Translations under genes and position numbers: made by a program
The notes under the pieces: model-generated
The model's input: only the letters and a program-made list of their open reading frames with translations
The model's database searches: none
What the model was told of the DNA's origin: nothing
Assembly (NCBI RefSeq): GCF_003443675.1
Contig: NZ_CP031963.1
Coordinates: 3,743,501-3,807,500, forward strand
Reading direction: 5' to 3'
Length of the DNA: 64,000 bases
Source of the DNA: Aquimarina sp. BL5
Lineage (GTDB): Bacteria > Bacteroidota > Bacteroidia > Flavobacteriales > Flavobacteriaceae
Shown here: positions 44,236-55,832 of the stretch, piece by piece
Layout of the letters: each line of letters starts with the position of its first letter
How positions within the stretch are numbered: position 1 is the stretch's first letter

Positions 44236-46911
44236 ATGAAAAAAATTACTTTTATAGTAACACTATTACTATGTGTCATTAGTAATGCTCAAACTACAAT
44301 TAATGGTAGAGTAATCGATGACTTTAATCAGCCAATTCCAGGAGCTAATATTTCTTTAAAAGGAGAAGCCATTGGAACAGTTACAGATTTTGACGGTTTC
44401 TTTACATTAACGGTAACTAATGAACTTCCTGTTACAATTACCGCTAGTAGTATTGGATTTGAGTCCAGTTCGGTAGAAGTGACTTCGGCTACACAAGAAG
44501 TAACTATAGTTCTTGCTGAGGGGAATGTGCTAGATTTGATTGTAATATCTGCATCCAGAGCACCAGAACGTTTGTTTGAATCACCAGTGAGTATTGAGCG
44601 ATTTGGTGTTAAAGAAATTAAAAATACACCTTCCGTAGATTTCTACGACGGTTTGGAAAACTTAAAAGGTGTTGATGTTAATACGAATAGTTTGACATTT
44701 AAGTCAATTAATACCAGAGGATTTGCGACTTTTACCAATACCAGGTTTGTTCAGTTGTTAGATGGAATGGATAATACTTCTCCTTCTTTAAATTTTGCTT
44801 TAGGAAATCTTATTGGAATGAATGAGTTAGACGTTGAGAATGTTGAATTACTTCCAGGAGCATCATCTGCCTTATACGGTGCGAACGCATTTAATGGTAT
44901 TTTATTTATGACTAGTAAAAGCCCATTCGAAAAGCAAGGTATTAGTGCGTATGCCAAAGGAGGAATTACCTCTCAAGAAGCTGCGGGTAATAATGAGTTT
45001 TATGATGTAGGTATTAGAATGGCTCATGCGTTTACAGATAATTTTGCTGCAAAGGTAAACTTCTCTTATATGAATGGTACTGACTGGTTTGCAAATAGTG
45101 AAGCCAATATTGAAAACCCTGGATTTAGTCGTGAATTAGATCCAGCATATAATGGTTTAAACGTTTATGGAGATGAGGTAAGAGCCCTTCTTCCAGGAGC
45201 TGGTGTAGTAACCAGAACCGGATATAACGAATCTGATCTTACAGATTACGGCGTAGAAAGTATCAAGTTTGATGGTGCAGTTCATTATAAACCTTTTAAT
45301 AATGATTTTGAAATTATCTATGCAGGTAAATTGGGTAAAGGACAAACAATTTTTCAGGACTCTAACCGATTTTCTTTAAAGGATTTCTTTTTTCAGCAAC
45401 ACAAGCTAGAAGTAAAAAATGATAACTTTTTTGTAAGAGGTTATATTTCTGCAGAGGATGCAGGAGATACTTATGATATGCGTTTTACTGGGATTAATAT
45501 TAATAGAAGATGGAAAAGTGATGAGGTATGGTTTCAGGAATATGGAACTACATTTGCAACCACTGTAGGTACTGATCTGGAAAGGCATGAGGCTGCTAGA
45601 GATTTTGCAGATAGAGATCGATTAGAGCCAGGTACTATTGGTTTTGAAAATGCTTTTAATGAAGTAACCAGTACTCCTGATTTTCAAACTGGATCTAGAT
45701 TTATTTCTAAAACAGAGTTACGTCACGTAGATGCTAACTATAATTTTGGTCATATCACCAATGACTTTGCGGATATTCAAGTAGGTGGTTCTTTTAGAGA
45801 ATATTCATTGAATTCTGAAGGTACTTTTTATACCGATTTTGATGGAGCGATTAATTATTCTGAAATAGGTGTGTACTCACAAATTCAGAAAAAGATATTA
45901 GATGACAGATTAAAACTTACGGGATCTGTTCGATATGATAAATCTCAATTATTTGATGGTAATTTTTCACCTAGATTTTCAGTAGGATATACGCTTGGTA
46001 AAAATAGAAACCGTAACCTTCGAGCGTCTATCCAAACAGGTTTTAGAAACCCCACAACACAAAACCTTTATTTAGGTCTTGATATTGGTGAGGGAGCTAT
46101 TATAGGTTCTGCTCCAGATAATTTAGATCGTTATTCAAGAATTGTAAATGGAACTACTATTACAGGTCGTGCGGCTTATGAAAACTCTTACACAGCAGAA
46201 TCTGTTGAGGATTTTATAAGATCAGGAGGTACAGCTGAATTGGTAGTAGCAAATCCAGATATCGTACAACCGGAGAAAGTAACAGCCATAGAAATAGGAT
46301 ATAGAGCAGATTTTGGAAAGTTATTACTTGATCTTAGTGGTTACTATAATATGTATCAAGATTTCATTTCCACAATTGATGTTGTAAGTCCATTAAGTGG
46401 AACCGCAGGAACTCCTGAAGGTCAAGCAGCAATTGGTACTGGTAATTTTGCAGGTTTTCAGGCTACTACAAATTCAGATGCTGATATAAACTCATTCGGA
46501 GCTGTATTAGGTGTTACAGCTAAGGTGTTTGGAGATTTTGATCTTAATGCTAGTTATACGTATACTAAGCAAGATTTCGATCAAGATGAGGATCCTGGAT
46601 TTAGAACTAATTTTAATACTCCAGAACATAAAGCTAAAGCTAGTTTTGGACACGATAATCTATTCAAAAATTTCGGTTTCAACACAGCTGTTAAATGGAG
46701 TGGAGAATATGTTTGGGAATCTGCCTTTGCGGAAGGAGATGTTCCATCATTTACAGTTTTTGATGCACAGCTTAACTATAGAATACCGTCATTAAAAACA
46801 ACTCTTAAGCTTGGTGGAACTAATATTGGTGGTAGTGAGTATTTCACTGCTGTCGGAACAGCACCAATAGGTTCACTATATTATCTTGGACTAACAATCA
46901 ATAACTTTTAA
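44236..46911 (+). CDS. TonB-dependent receptor, first of a tandem pair
   Basis: An 891-aa outer-membrane receptor: signal peptide (MKKITFIVTLLLCVISNAQ), a CarboxypepD-like domain (about 22-105: GRVIDDFNQPIPGANISLKG, DFDGFFTL), plug (about 115-235: RAPERLFESPVSIERFGV, LLPGASSALYGANAFNGILFMTS) and a barrel to the terminal NF. Closely similar throughout to the next gene, so the two arose by tandem duplication. The pair is followed by an SGNH hydrolase gene, which suggests uptake of a lipid or ester product. No SusD partner is present. Confidence 0.94.
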   Translation: MKKITFIVTLLLCVISNAQTTINGRVIDDFNQPIPGANISLKGEAIGTVTDFDGFFTLTVTNELPVTITASSIGFESSSVEVTSATQEVTIVLAEGNVLDLIVISASRAPERLFESPVSIERFGVKEIKNTPSVDFYDGLENLKGVDVNTNSLTFKSINTRGFATFTNTRFVQLLDGMDNTSPSLNFALGNLIGMNELDVENVELLPGASSALYGANAFNGILFMTSKSPFEKQGISAYAKGGITSQEAAGNNEFYDVGIRMAHAFTDNFAAKVNFSYMNGTDWFANSEANIENPGFSRELDPAYNGLNVYGDEVRALLPGAGVVTRTGYNESDLTDYGVESIKFDGAVHYKPFNNDFEIIYAGKLGKGQTIFQDSNRFSLKDFFFQQHKLEVKNDNFFVRGYISAEDAGDTYDMRFTGININRRWKSDEVWFQEYGTTFATTVGTDLERHEAARDFADRDRLEPGTIGFENAFNEVTSTPDFQTGSRFISKTELRHVDANYNFGHITNDFADIQVGGSFREYSLNSEGTFYTDFDGAINYSEIGVYSQIQKKILDDRLKLTGSVRYDKSQLFDGNFSPRFSVGYTLGKNRNRNLRASIQTGFRNPTTQNLYLGLDIGEGAIIGSAPDNLDRYSRIVNGTTITGRAAYENSYTAESVEDFIRSGGTAELVVANPDIVQPEKVTAIEIGYRADFGKLLLDLSGYYNMYQDFISTIDVVSPLSGTAGTPEGQAAIGTGNFAGFQATTNSDADINSFGAVLGVTAKVFGDFDLNASYTYTKQDFDQDEDPGFRTNFNTPEHKAKASFGHDNLFKNFGFNTAVKWSGEYVWESAFAEGDVPSFTVFDAQLNYRIPSLKTTLKLGGTNIGGSEYFTAVGTAPIGSLYYLGLTINNF

Positions 46912-46958
46912 TATAAGAAAATACAGGATAAGTTAGTTAACTTTTAGTAAGTAATACA

Positions 46959-46991
46959 ATCCCTGTTTAGGAAACTAAACGGGGATTTTTT
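46959..46991 (+). terminator. terminator between the two TonB receptor genes
   Basis: AATCCCTGTTTAG / CTAAACGGGGATT (13 bp, one wobble) with GAAA loop and a T run. Confidence 0.9.
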
Positions 46992-47275
46992 TATGTATAA
47001 TGTGTTGTAAAGTTGGAATCTTACTTAATATTTTAGTATTCGAGAAGAAAATGTTTTGGTTAGATTTACTATAAATAAAGTCAAATTATTTTCAACCAAA
47101 CGATTGTTTTATAGTGTTTTTGATTTTAGATAAAAATAAGTAGTTAGCGTAATAATTAGATAAATTTTCAATATATAATAGTAAGAATTGATGAAAACAC
47201 AACTTTTTAACTTTTTTTTAAAGAATTAGCAAAAAAACGTATATTGTTGTCATAACATAAAAACTAATCTAGGAT
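46992..47275. other. promoter region of the second TonB receptor
   Basis: Together with the terminator this 364-bp gap has no ORF or RNA gene that I can see. The last 40 bp contain TATATTGTTG, an imperfect -7 box, about 28 nt before the start codon. The second receptor therefore seems to have its own promoter. Confidence 0.35.
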
Positions 47276-50035
47276 ATGAGGACAATTACGTTAGGAATGA
47301 TGCTTTTTATAGGTATTATTTCTACTGCACAAACAACAATTAGTGGAACGGTCGTTGATAATAACAATCAACCAATTCCAGGGGCTAACATTGCATTACA
47401 AGGGGCTTCGGTAGGTACAGTTACCGATTTTGACGGATTATTTACCTTAACACTGGAGGAAACACCTCCTTTTACTATTATAGTAAGTAGTGTTGGTTTT
47501 GAGTCTGCCACAGTAAATGTTACCGCTAGCTCAAGTGATTTAAGGATTACCTTAAAAGAAGGAACGGAATTGGATGAGGTTATTATTTCTGCTTCAAGAA
47601 CACCAGAACGTGTATTTGAATCTCCGGTAAGTGTAGAGCGCTTCGGAATAAAGAAAATAAAAAATACACCAGCCGCAGATTTTTATGATGGTTTAGAAAA
47701 TTTAAAAGGGGTTGATATTAACGCGAATAGTCTAACCTTTAAATCTGTTAATACTAGAGGATTTGCAGATTTTGCTAATACTAGATTTGTACAGTTAGTT
47801 GATGGAATGGATAATGCTGCACCTGCATTAAATTTTGTTCTGGGGAATTTATTAGGGATGACAGAATTAGATGTGAATAGTATAGAGTTGCTTCCAGGAG
47901 CATCTTCTGCGTTGTATGGAGCAAATGCTTTTAATGGCATCTTGTTTATGACGAGTAAAAACCCATTTGATCATCAAGGAATAAGTGCATATTTTAAAGG
48001 AGGTATTACTTCTCAGGATGTTGCTGGTGATAATGAATACTATGATTATGGGATTAGAATGGCCCACGCGTTCTCAGATAAGTTCGCAGCAAAAGTAAAT
48101 TTCTCATACTTAAGAGGAACAGACTGGTTTGCTACAAGTACAGTAAATGTATTAGACACTGGAACAGATAGGTCCGATCCTAACTATGATGGACTTAATG
48201 TTTATGGGGATGAAGTAAGCACTAATATAAGAGGTGTAGGTGTTGAATTGGTGAATCAAGGATTATTACCTGCCGGAGCAGAAAACTTAATACCTAATGA
48301 AGATGTAAGTAGAACAGGGTATTTAGAAAGTGATCTGAATAATTATAATGCGGAAAGCATTAAATTTGATGCTGCATTACATTATCGTCCTTTTGCAGAT
48401 GATTTGGAAATTATATATTTAGGAAAAATTGGAAGAGGAACCACAATTTATCAAGGCGCAAATCGATACTCTATTCGTAATTTCTTCTTGCAACAACATA
48501 AATTAGAAATTAAAAACGATAACTTTTTTATTAGAGGATATATAACAGATGAAGATGCCGGAGACTCTTATGATTCAAGATTTACTGGAATTAATATAAA
48601 TAGACTTTGGAAAGATGATAGAACTTGGTTTGGTCAGTATGCTGGGACTTTTGCACAAGCAACACTTGCTGGTCAGCTACCAGAACAAGCACATTTAATA
48701 GCAAGACAAACTGCTGATACAGGTAGGATACTACCAGATACTCCAGAATTTGAAAACGCATTTAGAACAGTAACCTCTGATCCTGATCTCGCTACAGGGT
48801 CTAAATTTCAGGATGCGAGTCAATTAAGGCACGTCGATGTCAATTATAATTTTAGTCACCTTACAGAAAGTTTTGCTGATATTCAGGTTGGAGGGTCTTT
48901 TAGAGAGTATACATTGAATTCTTCAGGAACTATTTTTACAGATTTTGATGGGCCTATTAGATATTCGGAATTTGGAGTATACACACAAGTGCAAAAGAAA
49001 TTAGTTGATGATAGATTGAAAATAACTGGATCTATTAGATACGATAAGTCGGAATTGTTTGATGGGAATATTTCTCCGAGATTATCCATCGGATATACAG
49101 CTGGTGCTGACAGAAATCATAATATTCGTTTCTCTGCACAGACTGGTTTTAGAAACCCTACAACACAAGATTTGTTTATTGGATTAGATGTAGGTAGAGC
49201 TATTCTCGTAGGATCTGCCTCAGACAACTTAGATCGAGATGTTAGAACTTTTGATCTAAGTGGTGATGGTCAAATATTAACAGGTAGCAATACCGCTAGT
49301 GTAGTTGGTAGACAAGCTTATGAAAATTCATTTTCATTAAACTCTGTATTAAACGGTGCTCCAACAGTATCTAACGTGGATCTAGTTGAGCCTGAAAAGG
49401 TTATTGCTTTCGAGGTTGGATACCGAGGAAAGGTTAAAAAATTTGTAATTGATTTGAGTGGTTATTACAACCTTTATACTGATTTTATCTCGACGGAAAA
49501 TGTTTTAGTTCCTCTTTATGGGCAGGTTGGAGATGGAACTTTATCTCTTGATGCTATACGGTTTGGAGATACAGAAGTATATCAGGCATATACTAATTCT
49601 GATGCTGATATTAAATCATTTGGAGGAACTGTTGGTGTGGATACTAAGGTGTTAGGTAATTTTGATATTGGAGTAAATTATACATTCACAAAGCTGGATT
49701 TTGATAAGAGTGAAGATCCTGATTTTAGAACAACTTTTAATACTCCAGAACATAAGGTAAAGGCCTCTTTCGGACATACTAGTTTGGTTAAAAACTTTGG
49801 GTTTAATACTAGTTGGACTTGGAGTGATGCCTATTTCTGGGAAGCCTCTTTTGGAGATGGGAATGTACCTTCTTTTAATGTTGTTAATGCACAAATTAAT
49901 TACACAATCCCAAAATTAAAGGCTATACTTAAGGCTGGTGCTACCAATATTTTAGGAGACGAGTATTTTACTGCTTTTGGTACTGGATTCATTGGGTCTC
50001 AATACTATATCGGTATATCTATAAACAACTTATAA
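47276..50035 (+). CDS. TonB-dependent receptor, second of a tandem pair
   Basis: A 919-aa paralogue of the preceding receptor: signal peptide (MRTITLGMMLFIGIISTAQ), CarboxypepD-like domain (GTVVDNNNQPIPGANIALQG), plug (RTPERVFESPVSVERFGI, LLPGASSALYGANAFNGILFMTS) and barrel ending INNL. Compared with copy one it carries an insertion at about 322-345 (VELVNQGLLPAGAENLIPNE) and differs most in probable extracellular loops (about 445-500, 645-700), as if ligand specificity has diverged. Its stop codon is 3 nt before the SGNH hydrolase start, so the two are co-translated. Confidence 0.94.
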   Translation: MRTITLGMMLFIGIISTAQTTISGTVVDNNNQPIPGANIALQGASVGTVTDFDGLFTLTLEETPPFTIIVSSVGFESATVNVTASSSDLRITLKEGTELDEVIISASRTPERVFESPVSVERFGIKKIKNTPAADFYDGLENLKGVDINANSLTFKSVNTRGFADFANTRFVQLVDGMDNAAPALNFVLGNLLGMTELDVNSIELLPGASSALYGANAFNGILFMTSKNPFDHQGISAYFKGGITSQDVAGDNEYYDYGIRMAHAFSDKFAAKVNFSYLRGTDWFATSTVNVLDTGTDRSDPNYDGLNVYGDEVSTNIRGVGVELVNQGLLPAGAENLIPNEDVSRTGYLESDLNNYNAESIKFDAALHYRPFADDLEIIYLGKIGRGTTIYQGANRYSIRNFFLQQHKLEIKNDNFFIRGYITDEDAGDSYDSRFTGININRLWKDDRTWFGQYAGTFAQATLAGQLPEQAHLIARQTADTGRILPDTPEFENAFRTVTSDPDLATGSKFQDASQLRHVDVNYNFSHLTESFADIQVGGSFREYTLNSSGTIFTDFDGPIRYSEFGVYTQVQKKLVDDRLKITGSIRYDKSELFDGNISPRLSIGYTAGADRNHNIRFSAQTGFRNPTTQDLFIGLDVGRAILVGSASDNLDRDVRTFDLSGDGQILTGSNTASVVGRQAYENSFSLNSVLNGAPTVSNVDLVEPEKVIAFEVGYRGKVKKFVIDLSGYYNLYTDFISTENVLVPLYGQVGDGTLSLDAIRFGDTEVYQAYTNSDADIKSFGGTVGVDTKVLGNFDIGVNYTFTKLDFDKSEDPDFRTTFNTPEHKVKASFGHTSLVKNFGFNTSWTWSDAYFWEASFGDGNVPSFNVVNAQINYTIPKLKAILKAGATNILGDEYFTAFGTGFIGSQYYIGISINNL

Positions 50036-50038
50036 TTA

Positions 50039-51658
50039 ATGCAAAATATTTTAAGAAATATGAATGTTCAATATAAATGGCTATTAATAGTATTGGTTTT
50101 TGGATTAATAGCTTGCGAATCTGATGATGATTCGACAACAGAAGATGTAGTTATCACGGCTGGAACTGCTGATTTTTCGACTTTTGTTTCATTGGGAAAT
50201 TCTCTGACTGCAGGGTTTACTGATAATGCATTGTTTATTGCAGGTCAAGAAAATTCGATGCCTAATATTTTAGCACAGCAGTTTGCATTAGTAGGCGGAG
50301 GAAATTTTACTCAGCCACTAATGAGTGATAATACTGGTGGATTCCTTTTTGGTGGGATGCCAATGGCAAATGGTAGTTTTGGTCCAAGATTGTATTTTTA
50401 TAGCGATGTTAATCCAGATGATGACTTTGGCTCGGGTCCGTATCCTTTGGGAGTTGTTCCGGATATGTTAGATTTCTCACCAGAAGTACCTACTACTGAA
50501 GCTACTACGAATATTGGTTCGAGCTTTAATAATATGGGAATTCCAGGTACTAAAAGTTTTCACTTATTAGCTCCAGGATATGGAAATGCTGCCGGTTTAG
50601 GAGCTATGCCAGCTACAGCGAATCCATATTTTGTAAGAATTGCTTCTAGTGGTACTGCGACCGTATTAGAAGATGCAATGAATCAGAATCCTACTTTTTT
50701 CTCTTTATGGATAGGGAACAACGATGTTTTAGGATATGCTTTAACGGGCGGTGATGGCACAGACCCAATTACAGATACCGGCGTGTTTAGTCAGGCATAT
50801 AATGCATTAATTGCTACGTTGACTTCAGTAGGAGCAAAAGGAGTAATAGCCAATATACCAGATGTAACATCAATTCCTCATTTTACAACGGTGCCATTTA
50901 ATCCTTTAGATCCTACTAATTCTAGTTTTGGACCTCTAATCCCAACATTAAATGGTCAATTTGCCGTATTAAATGCAGCTTTTGCGTCTTTAGGATATCC
51001 TGAGAGATCTATAACTTTTGCTACTGATGCCGCAAGTGCTGTAGTGATTCAAGATGAGTCATTAGATAATATCACAGCAGACCTAGTTGCAGAACTTCAA
51101 CAATTTGGAGTAGATGCTAATACTGCAGGAGTGTTTGGATTCTTGTATGGACAGGCAAGACAAGCTAATGAAAATGATTTATTAGTGTTGCCAAGTTCCT
51201 CTATTATTGGTCAGGTAAATGAAGCCGCTTTTGCTACATTAGTTGGATTAGGATTACCTCAGGCCACTGCTGGTCAATTAGCGGTTAATGGAGTTACGTA
51301 CCCTTTAGAGGATAAATGGTTATTATTGCCAAGCGAGCAAGAGGAGATAGCTACCGCAACAACCGCATTTAACGCCGTAATTACCGCTGCAAAGGATCAG
51401 GCAGGATTAGCTCTGGTAGATGCAAATGCATTACTTGTTCAAGTTGCGTCCACTGGAATTACTTTTGATAATTTTTTGTTAGAAGATGATCTAGTATTTG
51501 GAGGAGCGTTTTCATTAGATGGGGTTCATCCTACGGCGAGAGGATACGCACTCCTTGCAAACGAAGCTTTAAAACAAATCAATGAAACCTATGGTGCTAA
51601 TATTCCTATGGTAAAAGCAGCGGATTATCCAACTTTTTATTCCACTATGTTGCCATAA
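50039..51658 (+). CDS. SGNH/GDSL-family hydrolase lipoprotein
   Basis: A 539-aa lipoprotein (signal through LIVLVFGLIAC; Met1 or Met8 may start it). SGNH blocks are visible: block I SLGNSLTAGF with nucleophile Ser55 (Asn in place of the Asp of GDS), block III LWIGNNDVLGYAL and block V LDGVHPTARGYALLAN with the Asp-His pair. The middle carries a large insertion (about 60-175), making it longer than typical SGNH esterases. It directly follows the second TonB receptor. It probably hydrolyses an ester outside the cell or on the outer-membrane surface, with the receptors importing a product; the substrate is unknown. Confidence 0.88.
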   Translation: MQNILRNMNVQYKWLLIVLVFGLIACESDDDSTTEDVVITAGTADFSTFVSLGNSLTAGFTDNALFIAGQENSMPNILAQQFALVGGGNFTQPLMSDNTGGFLFGGMPMANGSFGPRLYFYSDVNPDDDFGSGPYPLGVVPDMLDFSPEVPTTEATTNIGSSFNNMGIPGTKSFHLLAPGYGNAAGLGAMPATANPYFVRIASSGTATVLEDAMNQNPTFFSLWIGNNDVLGYALTGGDGTDPITDTGVFSQAYNALIATLTSVGAKGVIANIPDVTSIPHFTTVPFNPLDPTNSSFGPLIPTLNGQFAVLNAAFASLGYPERSITFATDAASAVVIQDESLDNITADLVAELQQFGVDANTAGVFGFLYGQARQANENDLLVLPSSSIIGQVNEAAFATLVGLGLPQATAGQLAVNGVTYPLEDKWLLLPSEQEEIATATTAFNAVITAAKDQAGLALVDANALLVQVASTGITFDNFLLEDDLVFGGAFSLDGVHPTARGYALLANEALKQINETYGANIPMVKAADYPTFYSTMLP

Positions 51659-51680
51659 TTAATGTATATAAGCATATAAA

Positions 51681-51708
51681 AACCGGAAATCAAACTTGAT
51701 TTCCGGTT
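51681..51708. terminator. bidirectional terminator, SGNH gene / TSP3 gene
   Basis: AACCGGAAATCAA / TTGATTTCCGGTT, 13-bp perfect stem with a 2-nt spacer. The T run is on the minus strand, so it best serves the minus-strand TSP3 gene. Confidence 0.8.
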
Positions 51709-51743
51709 AAAGATATGGATAGCTATATTTCTATTAGTTCATT

Positions 51744-53381
51744 TTATTTTTTTACTATTTTATAGGTTTTTGTGTCGTTTTTGATAATGTAAAAACCCTT
51801 TGGTAAACTTTGAACAAAGTTATTTTCTTCTCCTCTGGTTGTAACAGTTTTTTGAGTAACTAATAGCCCAGAAATATTATATATAAAAACCTCAAAAGTT
51901 TTTTGATTTTCGATTTTCGAAGTAGAAATTAAAGAAAAAGGTGAGATATTGCTAGATCTTGAAGAAGAATAGTAAAAGCCTATTCGAAGAATATTATCCT
52001 CCTCATTACTCTCGTCAATATTTCCATTAATATCAATATCTAGATAAAAATAATACGGTGAACCATTGGATAAGTTTGGAGATGAACCAATTTTATCACC
52101 AATTTTCACTTTAAAAGCTTTTTCTTTGGTGTTATTTGCACTAATAGATCCTATATCAGCAGCTGTGTCTACACCATAAACAGGGGCACTGGGATTAGGA
52201 TAAAACACAGAGGTACTTGTACTCATTAATAATTCTAAAGAAACTGGAGATGCAGTAGAAGAATTTGATTGGTCATTAATGACTTCTACTTTGAAATCGT
52301 ACGTTTTTCCTTTTCTTAAAGTTGGAGCATTTTGGTTATCATTAGGAAAATCTAATAAGGTGGTTGTACCATCAATTATTCTAAATCTCTTAAAGGTAAG
52401 ATTTGGTTTTTCTAACTGTGCAGGACATCCATTATTTGAAGCAGGACCAGCTTCATCAGGACAATCATCTTCCCAGTTTTGTATGCCATCTCCGTCATTA
52501 TCTCGATTGTCTTGACTGTCACAGGTATCACCTTTTCCATCTCCATCTATATCTGCTTGGTTTTGATTTGTATTATTTGGGCAGTTATCACAGACGTTAC
52601 CAATTGTATCTGTGTCGTCGTTTGCTTGATCTGTATTTGGAGTATAAGGGCAATTGTCTTGGTCATCTTCGACACCATCGTTATCATTATCGTAATCACA
52701 CTCATCTCCAATGCCATCATTATCTCTATCATTTTGATTTTCATTAGGATTGTCGGGGCAATTATCACATACATTTCCTAAGCCATCATTGTCATTATCA
52801 CTTTGGTCGTTGTTTGAAAGAGTTACGCAGTTATCTTCTAAATCTGGTACGTCATCACCATCAGAATCTATTCCTTGATAAACACGTATAGAAGATATTG
52901 GTTGAGTAAAACATCTTTTTGTATAAAATGCACCGGAAACATTAGATGAAAAGGTTGAAACCCGTACTACATAATTTTTGCTACTAGTGTGGTTTGGAAA
53001 TAGTTCTTTAATATCAATAAGATCAGACCTGTAGAAATATTTAAATTCATTTATCCATATAAAAGGCCCTGGGATAACTATGTTATTGTAATAGTCAGAT
53101 ACATTAATTGTATTTGTGAAAAAATTAATTGGTACTGGCTCGATCTCATTGCCATTATCATCCAATTGTATTATTGTCATTACGTAAGAAGCAGGATTGT
53201 ATATGTCAGGTGTATTAGGTACCGGAGAAGTTGTTACTACATCAAACTCAAAATTAAATTTCTCATAAGTATTGGGTGTTTGAAATTCAGCATTAGCAAT
53301 GATCTGAGAAATTGTTAAAGGACACTCTTGACTTATCATAAATATAGGTACAAGAAAAATTAAAAAAAATAGATTTTTCAT
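51744..53381 (-). CDS. thrombospondin type 3 repeat protein, T9SS cargo
   Basis: A 545-aa secreted protein: signal peptide (MKNLFFLIFLVPIFMISQ), an N-terminal domain (about 20-165), five or so calcium-binding TSP3 repeats (about 170-310; DSDGDDVPDLEDNC, DNDNDGVEDDQDNC, DGDGIQNWEDDC), a CARDB-like domain (about 320-460: VNDQSNSSTASPVSLELLM, ESNEEDNILRIGF) and a C-terminal type A sorting domain (about 475-545: FEVFIYNISGLLVTQK, LPKGFYIIKND). Export by the type IX system and surface attachment are predicted. Adhesive or structural; no catalytic site was seen. Confidence 0.9.
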   Translation of the reverse strand: MKNLFFLIFLVPIFMISQECPLTISQIIANAEFQTPNTYEKFNFEFDVVTTSPVPNTPDIYNPASYVMTIIQLDDNGNEIEPVPINFFTNTINVSDYYNNIVIPGPFIWINEFKYFYRSDLIDIKELFPNHTSSKNYVVRVSTFSSNVSGAFYTKRCFTQPISSIRVYQGIDSDGDDVPDLEDNCVTLSNNDQSDNDNDGLGNVCDNCPDNPNENQNDRDNDGIGDECDYDNDNDGVEDDQDNCPYTPNTDQANDDTDTIGNVCDNCPNNTNQNQADIDGDGKGDTCDSQDNRDNDGDGIQNWEDDCPDEAGPASNNGCPAQLEKPNLTFKRFRIIDGTTTLLDFPNDNQNAPTLRKGKTYDFKVEVINDQSNSSTASPVSLELLMSTSTSVFYPNPSAPVYGVDTAADIGSISANNTKEKAFKVKIGDKIGSSPNLSNGSPYYFYLDIDINGNIDESNEEDNILRIGFYYSSSRSSNISPFSLISTSKIENQKTFEVFIYNISGLLVTQKTVTTRGEENNFVQSLPKGFYIIKNDTKTYKIVKK

Positions 53382-53788
53382 AATAAAATGGTTTTAAAAG
53401 ATTGATTTATGTTAAAGAGCACAAAACCGATTGCACTCATAGTTTAATATCTTGGAGATGCTATTTGTTACGTAGAAAACCTGTTAATTATCTGTTAATC
53501 AATTGAAATGGTTGAGTGAAAAATGCCAGAAAACTACTTCGAGGCATTTATAAAACTGTAAAGAATTAATCTATTGAACTCATTTAGACTTTTTTTTAAA
53601 AACTTTTTTGATACAATCATAATGAATGCGAGATGGTTTATTGATTTATTAAAAAGAAGTGCAATTTTGAGATTTCAAAATCAAATAAAAGCTTCCTAAG
53701 ATCAGTACTTTTTGTACCTGAAATAAGCTTTAGATTTTTGCATAAAAAAAACAAAATAAAAGACAGTATTTTTTTCATTTTAAAAGCC
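53382..53788. other. long intergenic region between TSP3 and atpD genes
   Basis: About 500 bp separate the divergent genes. No ORF above 15 codons with coding character, no tRNA and no clear hairpin was found. The TSP3 promoter must lie at the left end and the atpD promoter at the right end. Confidence 0.4.
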
Positions 53789-53796
53789 TATATTTG
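53789..53796 (+). promoter_or_regulatory. -7 promoter box of atpD
   Basis: TATATTTG matches TAnnTTTG exactly and leaves a leader of about 80 nt. The TTG at -33 is not evident; T-rich DNA takes its place. Confidence 0.5.
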
Positions 53797-53861
53797 CAGC
53801 CTGAAAAAAGGTCGTATTCGGTACATTCGAAAAAAGGGTCTTTTAAATAGTTAAATACTAA

Positions 53862-55388
<1,527 letters not shown>

Positions 55389-55480
55389 ATTAGTATAGAG
55401 AAGTTAGCAATGAAGTAGTAAGAGTAATTTTTTTCTTATTTGCTTAACACTAATTACTCAATACTTAATACTTTAAAAAT

Positions 55481-55756
55481 ATGTATTTAGAAATAGTAAC
55501 TCCAGAAGCAGTTTTATTTAGTGGTGAGGTAACTTCAGTTGCTGTGCCAGGTGTGAATGGAGAATTTCAGATGTTAGATAATCACGCACCAATCGTTTCT
55601 TTATTAGGAAAAGGAAATGTAAAAGTGTACGGAGATATGAATCTGGAAGAGGAAGTAGCGGAGAAGTTTTCTAAAGAAAATGGAGTTACACTTCTTTCTA
55701 TCAATTCTGGAACTATCGAAATGAAAGATAATAAAGTAATTGTTTTAGCTGACTAA
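55481..55756 (+). CDS. atpC: F1 ATP synthase subunit epsilon, short form
   Basis: 91 aa, consisting of the N-terminal beta sandwich only (MYLEIVTPEAVLFSGEVTSVAVPGVNGEFQMLDNHAPIVSLLG is family-typical). The C-terminal two-helix domain that inhibits ATP hydrolysis in E. coli (protein of about 139 aa) is missing. The epsilon subunit links the gamma stalk to the c ring. It follows atpD, and a strong terminator follows it. Confidence 0.95.
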   Translation: MYLEIVTPEAVLFSGEVTSVAVPGVNGEFQMLDNHAPIVSLLGKGNVKVYGDMNLEEEVAEKFSKENGVTLLSINSGTIEMKDNKVIVLAD

Positions 55757-55800
55757 ATGTATTTTTATTAGTTATTACAATTATAAAGATTGTTATATTT

Positions 55801-55832
55801 AATCCCTGTTATATACTAACAGGGATTTTTTT
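55801..55832 (+). terminator. terminator of atpDC, abutting the LytTR start codon
   Basis: AATCCCTGTT / AACAGGGATT, 10 bp, 7-nt loop, then T7; the next base begins the ATG of the LytTR gene. Confidence 0.9.

Noticed and set aside
52403-52781. Long open frames opposite the TSP3 repeats
   Set aside because: They are shadows produced by the repetitive GAT/AAT codons of the calcium-binding repeats.
52479-52800. TSP3 coding repeats as a possible CRISPR or DNA satellite
   Set aside because: The periodicity is that of degenerate protein repeats with varying unit length, with no identical spacer-repeat structure.
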